A DNA stretch of 64,000 nt from Neohoeflea coraliihabitans (GTDB lineage Bacteria > Pseudomonadota > Alphaproteobacteria > Rhizobiales > Rhizobiaceae). Each line of letters starts with the position of its first letter. The stretch's first letter is position 1. A program made the translations under genes and the position numbers. Where the stretch lies: positions 1,061,001 through 1,125,000 of the forward strand of contig NZ_JAHWQX010000001.1 in NCBI RefSeq assembly GCF_019334345.1. The letters are read 5' to 3'. The notes beneath the pieces are model-generated. The model did not search any database, had not been told where the DNA came from, and saw nothing but the letters and a program-made list of their open reading frames with translations. This document shows positions 45,827 through 54,906 of the stretch, one piece after another.

Positions 45827-46183
45827 ATGCACAGGGATCCCACAACGTTTCTCGACCGGATGCTATCCGGAACACCGACCGACGTCCGGCTTCTTGCTCA
45901 GCGGTTCCGCGACCACGCCATTGAACCGCGTTGCTCGATTGAGGAAACGCGCGAATTGGTGGCTGACCTCGGCTATGAAAGCATCGAAGCCTTCTGCGCG
46001 GCTGCCGGTCTTCCTGCGCATCTGGCGGCGCGCTGGGAACGATTCGGTGCCTCAGGCAGTGTGCGGCAATTGCTGTTGATGATGCGCAGCCAGCGTGAGG
46101 CAGTGGCCGCCGCTGTTGAGGATTTCGAGTCCTCCACCCATGTCGGTCTTGATGATTTCATGCGCGAGCGCGGCATCATCTGA
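45827..46183 (+). CDS. small hypothetical protein
   Basis: This is a 118-residue, probably cytoplasmic helical protein that I do not recognise. It has no signal peptide or membrane segment. A helix-rich middle (IEETRELVADLGYESIEAFC) and a C-terminal VGLDDFMRERGII are visible. ATG 45827 has AAGGAG eight bases upstream; longer in-frame starts at 45809 and 45737 lack one. It converges with a SorC regulator gene 15 bp away. Confidence 0.55.
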   Translation: MHRDPTTFLDRMLSGTPTDVRLLAQRFRDHAIEPRCSIEETRELVADLGYESIEAFCAAAGLPAHLAARWERFGASGSVRQLLLMMRSQREAVAAAVEDFESSTHVGLDDFMRERGII

Positions 46184-46198
46184 TCGGCTGATTTGCCG

Positions 46199-47203
46199 TC
46201 AGTCCTCATCCACTTGCCTGCGCTCGATCAATGCCTGGGCTGTTTCACTATCTGTAATCAGGGTCCTGGCCGGCACCGCGCGCAGGGCGGCCTCGATCGC
46301 CGGGATTTTGTTGCGCCCCCCGGCAGCCAGCACGACATGTGGAATGGCTGCAACCACCGGAAGATCGACCGCCATGATGCGCTGGTTGATACCGTGATCC
46401 ACAAGACATCCCCGCCCGTCAATGAAATAGCACAGCATGTTGGCCACCGCGCCGCGCTCGCGAAGCGGCGCAATCAGATCCTTGGGGACAATGTTATGCC
46501 GAAAGATCGTCGCATCGGGTGAGACATCCCCGACCGTCAGGACCGCCATGTCCGCCGCCGCGGCGCGGTCACGCACCTCTTGCAGCAAGGGCTGCTCCCA
46601 GAGGCGCTGGCGCAAGCCGGCATCGTCAACGACCACCGGCGCGCTGATCTGATAACTGTCGACGCGCATCCGTTCCGCCACTTTTGTCGCGACGACAGAG
46701 GGATTGATCCACTGTGAATGCGGCAGACTGCCGACGAGGCCGATTACGGTCGCGTCCTTTAACTCGCGCTGCTGCAGGAAACTCAGGCTGGAATGCAGCG
46801 TCGCTCCACCCCCGATCGCAAGCGTCATGCCGTCCTGGAACTGAGTTGCCAGATATCGGGCGACGGCGTGACCGATGGCCCTCTCCAGATTTCGAGATTC
46901 GACGGGGGTCGGCACCACCACGGCACTGTGCAGATCCCAGTGCTGTTCAAGCGCGCGTTCGAGCGCCACCTGCTCGACCGTGTCGGCATTGATCGTGGTG
47001 ACGACCATGTTCTCGCTGGCGCTGGTGGCCAATGCGCGCATGACCTTCATGCGGCTGACGCCCAGCAAGTTAGCGATGCCTTCCTGGGTCATCCCTTCCA
47101 CGTGATACAGCCAGGCCATTTTCACAGCCATGTCGGCGGAAACGAGTGTGGGTCGCGAGACCGCGCCCTTCGGTTTGCGTGACACCGGGTGCTCTCCTGT
47201 CAT
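46199..47203 (-). CDS. SorC/DeoR-type sugar-binding transcriptional regulator
   Basis: This 334-residue protein has an N-terminal helix-turn-helix (MTQEGIANLLGVSRMKVMRAL, about 38-58). A SorC-type sugar-binding domain follows (about 80-330; GATLHSSLSFL, VPKDLIAPLRERGAVANMLCYF, LAAGGRNKIPAIEAAL). Proteins of this family usually bind phosphorylated sugars. It is divergent from the ABC importer operon across 212 bp and probably controls it. GAGG precedes ATG 47203. Confidence 0.88.
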   Translation of the reverse strand: MTGEHPVSRKPKGAVSRPTLVSADMAVKMAWLYHVEGMTQEGIANLLGVSRMKVMRALATSASENMVVTTINADTVEQVALERALEQHWDLHSAVVVPTPVESRNLERAIGHAVARYLATQFQDGMTLAIGGGATLHSSLSFLQQRELKDATVIGLVGSLPHSQWINPSVVATKVAERMRVDSYQISAPVVVDDAGLRQRLWEQPLLQEVRDRAAAADMAVLTVGDVSPDATIFRHNIVPKDLIAPLRERGAVANMLCYFIDGRGCLVDHGINQRIMAVDLPVVAAIPHVVLAAGGRNKIPAIEAALRAVPARTLITDSETAQALIERRQVDED

Positions 47204-47305
47204 CTGGCCTCTGCGGCGCAATCTGTCGACCACCCTAAAGAGCGAGGCATCGCCGTCAACGAAATTTTATTGCGTTCTTTTGTTATTGACGTATTACAGA
47301 TGTGC

Positions 47306-47313
47306 ATATTGAA
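47306..47313. promoter_or_regulatory. ATATTGAA half-site upstream of the ABC importer operon
   Basis: ATATTGAA lies in the 212-bp divergent region between the SorC regulator and the importer, 15 bases after TTGACG (47286-47291), a possible -35 element. A similar ATTGAA element occurs in two other intergenic regions near the second SorC regulator. It is offered only as a candidate binding half-site. Confidence 0.25.
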
Positions 47314-47415
47314 TGGTCGTGCGCAATCGTCACATTGCAGTGTCGTTGCGGAGGTAGGGAGGGGGTCCTGCGTGATTATCAGGCAGGATCCGCAATCGAT
47401 TAGGAGTTCGTTCCC

Positions 47416-48402
47416 ATGGCAAAATTGACACGCAAATTCACGTTCGCAGCCGCTCTGCTCGGCTCGACGCTACTGGCATCGGCGACCCTCGCCGAACCGC
47501 TGGTGCTCTATACTTCGCAACCCGACGCGGATGCCGCAAAGACAGTAGAGGCATTCGAGGCGGCCAACCCGGGCATTGAAGTGGAAATCTTCCGCTCTGG
47601 CACCAGCGACCTGATGACCAAGCTCGCGGCCGAGTTCTCGGCAGGCAGTCCGCAGCCGGACGTGTTGCTGATCGCCGATGCCGTGAGCATGGAGACCTTG
47701 AAAAAGGACGACCGGCTCATGGCCTATCCCGAAGCGAATCTCGAGGGATTCGAGGAAGCCGCCTATGATGCTGACAAGACCTATTTCGGCTCCAAGCTCA
47801 TCACCACCGGCATCGCCTACAATACCGCGGCTGAACAGAAGCCCGAGCACTGGTCCGACCTGACCGGTGAGGCCTACAAGGGGCTGACCATCATGCCCAG
47901 CCCGCTGTACTCCGGCGCCGCCGCATTTCTCCTGTCGGCCTTCGTCAACCGCGACGATCTCGGCTGGGAGTATTTTGAAGCCCTCAAGGAAAACGACCAT
48001 GTGGCGGTGCGCGGCAACGGCGCGGTTCTGAAATCGGTCGCCAGTGGCGAGAAGGCCTATGGCATGCTGGTCGATTTCATGGCCATGAACGCCAAGAAGG
48101 ACGGCTCGCCAATCGAGTTCGTGTTCCCGGAAGAAGGTGTGACCGCGGTCACCGAGCCGGTCGCCATCCTGTCGACGGCGAAGAACCCCGAAGGCGCCAG
48201 GAAGTTTGTCGACTTCATCCTTTCTGATGAGGGTCAGAAGCTGGCACTCGAGCAGGGCTACCTTCCCGCCAAGCCGTCCGTCGGCTCGCCCGACTGGCTG
48301 CCGGAAGGCACCGATATCAAGATCATGCAGGTCGACGTGCAGAAGGTGGTCGACGAGATCGGTGAGAACAAGACGAAGTTCTCCGAGATGTTCGGCGGCT
48401 GA
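47416..48402 (+). CDS. ABC transporter periplasmic binding protein (FbpA/AfuA class)
   Basis: This 328-residue protein has a signal peptide (about 1-26, ending ASATLA-EP) and the class F binding-protein fold (LVLYTSQPDADAAKTVEAFEAANPGIEVEIFRSG-type start). The class includes Fe(III) binders but also AfuA (sugar phosphates) and phosphonate binders. The tyrosine pair typical of FbpA iron sites is not evident. With SurE and a phosphate carrier nearby, a phosphorylated organic ligand is more likely than iron; that is inference. Confidence 0.85.
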   Translation: MAKLTRKFTFAAALLGSTLLASATLAEPLVLYTSQPDADAAKTVEAFEAANPGIEVEIFRSGTSDLMTKLAAEFSAGSPQPDVLLIADAVSMETLKKDDRLMAYPEANLEGFEEAAYDADKTYFGSKLITTGIAYNTAAEQKPEHWSDLTGEAYKGLTIMPSPLYSGAAAFLLSAFVNRDDLGWEYFEALKENDHVAVRGNGAVLKSVASGEKAYGMLVDFMAMNAKKDGSPIEFVFPEEGVTAVTEPVAILSTAKNPEGARKFVDFILSDEGQKLALEQGYLPAKPSVGSPDWLPEGTDIKIMQVDVQKVVDEIGENKTKFSEMFGG

Positions 48403-48413
48403 GGTCTCCGCGC

Positions 48414-50117
48414 ATGCTCGCGTATATTCGTGATCGTCAGGGCCAGCAATTGGCCCTGACGATCGGCATTGTCGCCCTTATCGTCATCTTTTCCCTGCTG
48501 CCGATGGGCCGGCTTCTCCAGGAAGTCGTGCTGCCGGGCGGCACGCTTTCGCTCGATATCATCCGCAACGGTCTTTTCAGCGAGACGACCTGGGTCGCCA
48601 CTTGGAACACGATCGTCGTCGGGCTGGGCGGCACCCTGTTTGCGCTGGTGCTCGGCGTGGCCGTGGCACTCCTCGTGTCGCTGACCAATGTGCGCCAGCG
48701 GCAGGCATTCGTGCTCTGTTTCGTCACCCCGCTGATGATCGCGCCGCAGGTGACTGCTTTGGCCTGGCTGCAACTGTTCGGACCTTCCAGCCCGCTGCTC
48801 AACATTCTTGGCATTGCACCGCCGCTTGGCACCCGCAATCCGCTTTATTCTCCCGAGGGCATCATTCTGCTGCTCGGCATCCAGTATGCGCCGCTGGTGT
48901 TTCTCATCGTGCGTGCCGGGCTGCGCAAGCTGCCGCGGGAACTCGTCGAAGCCGCGCAATCAAGCGGCGCCGGCTGGTTTCGCGTCCTTCGCACCATCAT
49001 CCTGCCGCTGATGACGCCGTCCGTCGTCGGCGCTGCCGCTCTCACCTTCGTCTCCTGCGTCGGCAATTTTGGCATTCCCGCCTTTCTCGGCATTCCGGCG
49101 AACTATCTCGTTCTGCCGACTCTCATCTATCAGCGCCTGGCCGGTGGCGGTCCAGCCGTGCTGTCGGACGTGGCATTCCTTTCCGTTCTGATCGGCATCA
49201 TCGCGATGTTCGGTATCGTCCTGCAGGACCGCATCGCCAGCCGGCGCGACTTCCGCATCTCCTCGACCTCGCTGCCCGCCGCACCCTACGGTCTCGGAAA
49301 ATGGCGGCCGCTCGTCGAAACCGGCATGTGGGCGCTGATCCTCGTGATCCTCGTGCTGCCGCTGGTCGGACTGATCCTCACCTCGCTGGTGCGCGGTTAC
49401 GGTATCACCCTGACCGCCGAAACCGCCACGCTGGAAAACTACGCCTTCGTCATCTTCGAGCACGCGGCGGCCCGGCGCGCCTTCGGCAACAGCCTGTACC
49501 TGTCTGCAGCCGCTGCCATCTTCGCGGTCTTCGTCGCGATCCCGCTCGGTTACGTCATCGCCTGGGGCAAGCAGCGCTGGATCAAGGTGCTCAATCTGGC
49601 GGTCGAGCTGCCTTACGCGCTGCCGGGCGTTGTCCTCGCGATCGCCTCGCTGCTGTTGTTCCTCAAGCCGATGCCGATCACCGGCGTTCAGATCTACAAC
49701 ACCGTCTGGATCATCCTTTATGCCTACCTCGCCAGGTTCCTCATCCTGGCAGTCAGGCCGACGGTGACCGGCTATTTCCAGCTCGACCGCGCGCTGGAAG
49801 AGGCGGCGCAGGTTGCCGGGGCCGGGCTGTTCACACGCATGCGCACGATCATCTTCCCGCTCATCGCGCCGGCGGCAGTCGCCGGAGGCCTGCTGATCTT
49901 CATGACGGCGCTGTGTGAACTGACCGTTTCGGCACTGCTGTGGTCTTCCGGCGCCGAAACGATCGGCGTCATCATCTTCGCATTCGAACAGGGCGGTGAT
50001 TCCAAATATGCAGCAGCCGTCTCGGCCATCATGGTCGCGACCACCTTCCTGTTGATGCTGGTCGCCAGCCTTTTTGCAAACAGATTACCGGACGGGGTCC
50101 TTCCATGGCGGGATTGA
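48414..50117 (+). CDS. ABC transporter permease, fused two-domain type (FbpB/AfuB class)
   Basis: This 567-residue inner-membrane protein contains two permease modules, each with an EAA loop: EAAQSSGAGWFRVLRTIILP (about 179-198) and EEAAQVAGAGLFTRMRTIIFP (about 462-482). About twelve helices are present, as in FbpB, AfuB and ThiP. It starts 11 bp after the binding protein and overlaps the ATPase by 13 bp. Confidence 0.92.
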   Translation: MLAYIRDRQGQQLALTIGIVALIVIFSLLPMGRLLQEVVLPGGTLSLDIIRNGLFSETTWVATWNTIVVGLGGTLFALVLGVAVALLVSLTNVRQRQAFVLCFVTPLMIAPQVTALAWLQLFGPSSPLLNILGIAPPLGTRNPLYSPEGIILLLGIQYAPLVFLIVRAGLRKLPRELVEAAQSSGAGWFRVLRTIILPLMTPSVVGAAALTFVSCVGNFGIPAFLGIPANYLVLPTLIYQRLAGGGPAVLSDVAFLSVLIGIIAMFGIVLQDRIASRRDFRISSTSLPAAPYGLGKWRPLVETGMWALILVILVLPLVGLILTSLVRGYGITLTAETATLENYAFVIFEHAAARRAFGNSLYLSAAAAIFAVFVAIPLGYVIAWGKQRWIKVLNLAVELPYALPGVVLAIASLLLFLKPMPITGVQIYNTVWIILYAYLARFLILAVRPTVTGYFQLDRALEEAAQVAGAGLFTRMRTIIFPLIAPAAVAGGLLIFMTALCELTVSALLWSSGAETIGVIIFAFEQGGDSKYAAAVSAIMVATTFLLMLVASLFANRLPDGVLPWRD

Positions 50118-51190
50118 GCATTCAGAGAATCAGCAAGCATTTCGGCGCCGCCAAAGCCCTGGATGATGTTTCCATCGAGGTCGCCGATGGCGAGTTTCTC
50201 GCCGTTCTGGGTCCCTCAGGCTGCGGAAAGACGACGCTCCTGCGTATGATTGCCGGCTTTGAGGACGTCAGCGGCGGCAGCATCGAGATCGGCGGCGTAG
50301 AGGTCTCCTCGCTGGAAAGCAGCCTGCCGCCGGAAAAACGGCGCGTCGGCATCGTCTTCCAGAACTATGCGCTCTGGCCACACATGACCGTCGCCGAAAA
50401 TATTGGCTACGCCCTCAAGGTAGCCCGGGTACGCCGCGCCGAGCGCGACAAACGCGTTGCGGATGCGCTGGCCCTCGTCGACATGCAGCAATATGGCGAC
50501 CGGCGCCCGGCCAACCTGTCGGGCGGTCAACGCCAGCGTGTGGCGCTGGCACGGTGCCTCGTGGCCGAACCGCGGCTGGTGCTGTTCGACGAGCCGCTGG
50601 CCAACCTCGACGTGCATCTTCGTGCCTCGATGGAAGACGAGTTTGCGAAGTTTCACAAGCGGACCGGGACGACAATCGTCTACATCACCCACGACCAGGC
50701 GGAAGCAATGGCACTGGCCGACAGGATCGCTGTCATGGACCAGGGCCGTCTGATGCAGCTGGCAACGCCGCACGAACTCTACCATGAGCCGGTGAACGAG
50801 ATGGTTGCCTCCTTCATCTCGCAGGGCATGGTGCTTCCGGCCGAGGTTTTGACGGCGGAAAGCGGTGGCCAGTGCCGGGTCCGCCTCCTCGGTCACGAAC
50901 TGGATGTCCGCTGCCGGGCCGGCGAACAGCCCGATCCGAATGCGAAGATCTGTATCCGCCGCTCGCAGATTGCCGCTGCCGACGCCGACGAACCCGGATT
51001 CGACGGCACGGTCGTCAAGGCAATCTATCGCGGTGGCGCCTCGCGGATCGAGTTCGAGCCCGATGCCCTGCCGGGGACCCGTCTGCACTTTGACGAGGCC
51101 GATCCGGTGCGCTGCGAAACGGGCCAACGCCTGCGGCTGAAGTTGACGAATGGCTGGCTGATCCCGGAGAGGGAAGCGGCTGGATGTTGA
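50105..51190 (+). CDS. ABC transporter ATPase with C-terminal TOBE domain
   Basis: This 361-residue ATPase has Walker A GPSGCGKTTLLRMIAG (about 38-53), signature [15 protein letters not shown] (about 139-153), Walker B LVLFDEPLANLD and ITHDQAEAMALADR. A TOBE-like domain follows (about 270-355; ICIRRSQI). It completes the importer with the two preceding genes and overlaps the next gene by 7 bp. Confidence 0.93.
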   Translation: MAGLSIQRISKHFGAAKALDDVSIEVADGEFLAVLGPSGCGKTTLLRMIAGFEDVSGGSIEIGGVEVSSLESSLPPEKRRVGIVFQNYALWPHMTVAENIGYALKVARVRRAERDKRVADALALVDMQQYGDRRPANLSGGQRQRVALARCLVAEPRLVLFDEPLANLDVHLRASMEDEFAKFHKRTGTTIVYITHDQAEAMALADRIAVMDQGRLMQLATPHELYHEPVNEMVASFISQGMVLPAEVLTAESGGQCRVRLLGHELDVRCRAGEQPDPNAKICIRRSQIAAADADEPGFDGTVVKAIYRGGASRIEFEPDALPGTRLHFDEADPVRCETGQRLRLKLTNGWLIPEREAAGC

Positions 51191-52338
51191 AACTGAGCCT
51201 TCAGGGCGGGTTTGGCGAGAAGGGTCGCACCAGCGTTGCCGTCGAAGATAACGGCACGAGGGTGATGCTCGACGCAGGAATCAAGGTCGGTGCCACCGGC
51301 CACGAGTATTACCCGATGCTGGCGGGGCCGGCGGACGAGATCGACGCGCTGATCATTTCCCATGCCCACGAGGATCACGTCGGCGCTCTATGCCGACTGA
51401 TCGCATTGGGGTACGGCGGCCCGATCTACATGACGGCCGAAACGCGTCAGGAAATGCCGACGACCCTGGCACAATATGCCGAGGCCGGCGACCTGAATGC
51501 CTATCTTCCTCCCGATGATCAAATCCACCTCTTCCAGCCCGGCGAAACGCTGGTTTGTGGCGACCTGATGGTGACGACGGGTGCCTCGGGCCACGTGGCC
51601 GGAGGCGTCTGGATGGCGGTCGCGAGCGGCGGAAAACAAGTGGTCTACGCCGCCGACATGGTGCCGGAAAGCACGGTCTTTGCGATGGATCCGCTGCCGG
51701 CCTGCGACCTGCTCATCCTCGATTGCTCCTATGGTTGCGACGAGGTCCCGGGCACGGTGCGGGCCCGCGAAATTGCGCAGTGGGTGGCTGAGCATCCGGA
51801 CGGCTGCCTGCTGCCGACGCCGCTGTCGGGTCGCTCGCTCGAATTGATGGCCGCTCTCGACACCCCCTTCGCGATCGAGAAGGGAATGCGCCACGCCCTG
51901 CATGACCAGATCATGGCTTCGAACGCGTTGCGCGCATCTGCTTCTGAGCTGCTTCGCGCCCGCCTTGCGGCAGCTATAGATTGGGAGGTGGGCGAGCCCT
52001 TGCCCGCTTCGCCTCTCATCGTCCACGACGGAATGGGGGTTGCCGGCCCTTCCCGTGCGGCGATCGCAGCGGCCGATGCCGCCGGCATGCCCGTTCTCCT
52101 GACAGGTCATCTGCCGCCGGGATCACCTGCCGATCTTCTGCGCAGGCGCGGCCGCGCCGACTGGATTCGCATGCCGACACATCCGACGCTGAACGAGAAC
52201 GTCGCCCTGTGGGAGAATGCCGGCCGGCCCGCCGTGCTCGGCCATTCCTGCGAAACGGCCGTGCTTCGGCAGATGCAGGATGCCATTCCAGCCTTGAAGA
52301 CCGAGCTCCATACCGGTCAAAGCTACACCATTGATTGA
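51184..52338 (+). CDS. metallo-beta-lactamase-fold hydrolase, beta-CASP/exonuclease-like
   Basis: This 384-residue protein has the metal motif SHAHEDHVG (about 58-66), later ligands His in GASGHVAGG and Asp in YAADMVPES, and LDCSYG resembling the beta-CASP motif that follows them. The best-known relatives act on RNA or other phosphodiesters. It overlaps the ATPase gene and sits 6 bp before surE, so a role in processing an imported phosphodiester or nucleotide is plausible. This is inference; a non-nucleic-acid hydrolase is also possible. Confidence 0.75.
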   Translation: MLKLSLQGGFGEKGRTSVAVEDNGTRVMLDAGIKVGATGHEYYPMLAGPADEIDALIISHAHEDHVGALCRLIALGYGGPIYMTAETRQEMPTTLAQYAEAGDLNAYLPPDDQIHLFQPGETLVCGDLMVTTGASGHVAGGVWMAVASGGKQVVYAADMVPESTVFAMDPLPACDLLILDCSYGCDEVPGTVRAREIAQWVAEHPDGCLLPTPLSGRSLELMAALDTPFAIEKGMRHALHDQIMASNALRASASELLRARLAAAIDWEVGEPLPASPLIVHDGMGVAGPSRAAIAAADAAGMPVLLTGHLPPGSPADLLRRRGRADWIRMPTHPTLNENVALWENAGRPAVLGHSCETAVLRQMQDAIPALKTELHTGQSYTID

Positions 52339-52344
52339 GGATTC

Positions 52345-53097
52345 TTGATGCGCATTCTGATTTCCAACGACGACGGCATCGAAGCCCCCGGCATTGCGCT
52401 TGCCGCGGAGGCCGCGCGCCAGATCAGCGACGACGTTTGGATCGTTGCTCCCGACGGCAAGCGCACCGCCGCTGGCACCTCCCTGACCATCGCCCGGCCG
52501 CTGACCATGCGCCGTCTCGACCCGCAGCGTTATTCCTGTTCGGGGACACCCGGCGACTGCATCGTCACGGCCATGACATGGCTGTTCAAGGGCGACCGTG
52601 CTCCGGACCTGGTGGTCGCCGGCGTCAATGACGGCCGCAATGTGGCCGAGGATCTGGCCTATTCGGGAACGCTCGGAGTGGCGCGCGAGGCAACATTCTG
52701 GGGCATCCCGGCTATCGGTTTTTCCCAGGTGAAGGAAGCCGACCGGCAGCCCGGCGATGCCGCATGGCTCGCCGATCTGATCGGCCGCTTATGGCAACAG
52801 CGCGCCGACTGGACGCTCGAGGGCCATTGGCTGAGCGTCAATCTTCCCGCCAGCCTGCCTGCGTCATTCAATCAGCCGCAGATCGGCCGGGACAAGATCG
52901 CGCGCCAGTGCAAGGTGAGAAAAGACGAGGGCGACATTGTGGAGCTCGTCGTGCCACGCGGCCGCGCCCATTCCAGCACAGCCGGTGACGAGAACAGCTA
53001 TCTGGCCGCCGGCGAGGCCACCGTGACGCGGGTGAACTGGTTTGGAAATACCCCGCTCGCCGAGGGCTTCATTCGCAATCTGTCGCCCAGCAACTGA
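52345..53097 (+). CDS. surE: SurE-family 5'-nucleotidase/phosphatase
   Basis: This 250-residue protein has the metal-binding ISNDDGIEAPG (about 5-15), APDGKRTAAGTS, GTPGDC and GVNDGRNVAEDLAYSGTLG (about 92-110), all SurE hallmarks. SurE removes phosphate from nucleoside monophosphates and some other phosphate esters in the cytoplasm. Housekeeping surE usually sits with pcm or nlpD. Here it closes an ABC importer operon, which suggests a second, catabolic copy. Confidence 0.9.
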   Translation: MMRILISNDDGIEAPGIALAAEAARQISDDVWIVAPDGKRTAAGTSLTIARPLTMRRLDPQRYSCSGTPGDCIVTAMTWLFKGDRAPDLVVAGVNDGRNVAEDLAYSGTLGVAREATFWGIPAIGFSQVKEADRQPGDAAWLADLIGRLWQQRADWTLEGHWLSVNLPASLPASFNQPQIGRDKIARQCKVRKDEGDIVELVVPRGRAHSSTAGDENSYLAAGEATVTRVNWFGNTPLAEGFIRNLSPSN

Positions 53098-53098
53098 G

Positions 53099-53113
53099 GC
53101 TGCCTTCGGCAGC
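53099..53113. terminator. weak hairpin between convergent surE and Na/Pi carrier genes
   Basis: GCTGCC-TTC-GGCAGC is a 6-bp stem with a 3-base loop filling the 16-bp gap between the two convergent stop codons. No T-run follows on either strand, so its terminator role is uncertain. Confidence 0.35.
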
Positions 53114-54787
53114 TTACAGGCGCTTCAACCGGGACTCGCTCAAGAGGCCGCGCTCCTCGAGAACCGGGTAGGCCAATGTGGCGAGGAGCGAGTTGATCTG
53201 CTTGAGATCGCGGATCGTGTCGAGGTGAAGTGAGCTGGTTTCCACGCTCTGTTCAGTCCCCTGTCTCAGACGCTCGAAATGCCGCTGGCTGGTTTCCTTC
53301 TCCACTTCGCGCAAATCGTCCTTCTCCTTCACGAGTTCGCGCGCCGTGTCCGGATCCTGCGTCACCAGAAGATTGAAGGCTAGGCGCGCATTGGCAAGGA
53401 CCGCGGCATGGAAATTTGAAAGTTCCCGCCATCCTTCATCGGTGAACTCGACGCGCCGATCCATCTTCTTCTTGACGTGCGGCAGCATGTTGCGCACGAG
53501 AATGTCGCCAACCTGCTCCAGCTTGACGGAAACGCCGAGAAGGTCCTGACAGCGCTTTGCCATGTCCTCGGTCATTTCGTTGCGCGTTATCCGAGCGAGA
53601 TACAGCTTGATAGCCGCATGCCGCCGGTCGACCTCGTCGTCAAGCGCCGCGAATGCCTTGATGCTGCGCGAATCCGCATCCTCGTACAATTCGAGGATCC
53701 GTTGCAGCATGTATTCGATGGATTCGCACATTTTAACCGCTTCGCGCGTCACATTTGCCAGGGCCTGCGGCGGATTGGCGAGCGCGCTGTCATCAAGCGC
53801 ACTCGTCTCTGCCACGGCAGCGGCACCGTCCACCTCTTGGTTCGATGCGTCTGTCTGCAGCGCGACCAGTGCTTCCGTTGCCCTCAGCACCAGTCCTGAA
53901 AGCGGGATACCGGCGAAGAGGATGAGCAGATTGAAGACGATGTGCGCGTGGATGATCCGGTTTTCCGGCGTGCTCCCGAGCATGTCGAGCGGGGGTGCGA
54001 AGAAAACCACGATGATCAGCACCACGATTGATCCGGCGCCGCGCATCAAGAGGTTGCCCTGCGGGACGATGCGATAGGCCGGTGGCGCACCGCGTGTCAG
54101 CATCGGGGCGATAAAGGAACTGCCGAGATTGACGCCGAGCACCATGACAATTCCAAGTTCGGGAGAGACGATGCCCTGGGCCGCAAAGGTTGTCAGCAGG
54201 AGCACCGCCGCGATGCTCGAGTGAAACAGATAGGTGACCACCGCTGCGAGCAGGAAGGCGGTGATCGAATCGTTGGAAAGATATTCGACGATCAGGGGAA
54301 CGATGGTGCTTTCACGCAGGGGCGCCGAAGCTTCGCCCATCATGTCGAGCGAGAGGATCAGGAGGCCGATGCCAACGAGGATACGGCCCATCTGTCGCCA
54401 TTGGCGGCGCTCCGTTGCCAGGAATATGAAGGTTCCAACCAGAAGGCAGATCGGCACAAGCAGGGTCAGATCGAAACTGAGGATCTTCACGACCAGGGCA
54501 GAACCTACCTCGGCTCCGCGCACGGCGAGAATACCGGCAAGCCCCGTGACGATACCCAGCCCGGCAAAGGACCCGACCAGCAACGTCACTGCGGTCGAAC
54601 TCTGCAGCGCAACCGCCAGCGCCATGCCGGTCAGTGCCGCCAGCACGGGATTGCCCAGCGTTTTGCGCAGCTTCTGGCGCAGGATATTGCCGTATGCACG
54701 CTCGACGCCGGTGCGGACCATCCGCGTTGCCCACAGCAGGAGCGCGACCGCCCCCGCCATATGCAGAAAGAATACCGAACCGCTCAT
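53114..54787 (-). CDS. Na/Pi-cotransporter family protein with C-terminal PhoU-like domain (YjbB/NptA type)
   Basis: This 557-residue protein has an N-terminal membrane domain (about 1-310) with the duplicated family signature: ALQSSTAVTLLVGS in the first half and a variant LFHSSIAAVLLLT in the second. A helical PhoU-like cytoplasmic domain follows (about 340-550). The Escherichia coli homologue YjbB exports phosphate; NptA proteins import it. The start at ATG 54787 has AGAGG 13 bases upstream, so the exact start is moderately certain. It converges with surE and follows the second SorC regulator on the same strand. Confidence 0.87.
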   Translation of the reverse strand: MSGSVFFLHMAGAVALLLWATRMVRTGVERAYGNILRQKLRKTLGNPVLAALTGMALAVALQSSTAVTLLVGSFAGLGIVTGLAGILAVRGAEVGSALVVKILSFDLTLLVPICLLVGTFIFLATERRQWRQMGRILVGIGLLILSLDMMGEASAPLRESTIVPLIVEYLSNDSITAFLLAAVVTYLFHSSIAAVLLLTTFAAQGIVSPELGIVMVLGVNLGSSFIAPMLTRGAPPAYRIVPQGNLLMRGAGSIVVLIIVVFFAPPLDMLGSTPENRIIHAHIVFNLLILFAGIPLSGLVLRATEALVALQTDASNQEVDGAAAVAETSALDDSALANPPQALANVTREAVKMCESIEYMLQRILELYEDADSRSIKAFAALDDEVDRRHAAIKLYLARITRNEMTEDMAKRCQDLLGVSVKLEQVGDILVRNMLPHVKKKMDRRVEFTDEGWRELSNFHAAVLANARLAFNLLVTQDPDTARELVKEKDDLREVEKETSQRHFERLRQGTEQSVETSSLHLDTIRDLKQINSLLATLAYPVLEERGLLSESRLKRL

Positions 54788-54878
54788 CGATGGAATTGCC
54801 TCTGGATCCGATTGCTGAACGCCGGCGGTCACCGGCACAATGCGACACGCTGCGACGATGCGGCGCAAAGACGATGTT

Positions 54879-54906
54879 ACATTGGTAATTTCAATATTAC
54901 AATTGT
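54879..54906. promoter_or_regulatory. candidate operator upstream of the Na/Pi carrier gene
   Basis: ACATTGGTAAT-TTCAAT-ATTACAATTGT is an interrupted dyad whose 11-base arms match at 9 positions; GTAAT/ATTAC is perfect. It lies about 92 bp upstream of the carrier start in an AT-rich stretch between it and the SorC regulator gene. It contains TTCAATAT, the reverse of the ATATTGAA seen upstream of the ABC importer. Confidence 0.4.

Noticed and set aside
47416-51190. Iron(III) importer FbpABC
   Set aside because: The fold class is right, but I do not see the expected tyrosine iron ligands with confidence, and the operon continues into phosphoester-type hydrolases under a SorC regulator. Iron is kept only as an alternative.
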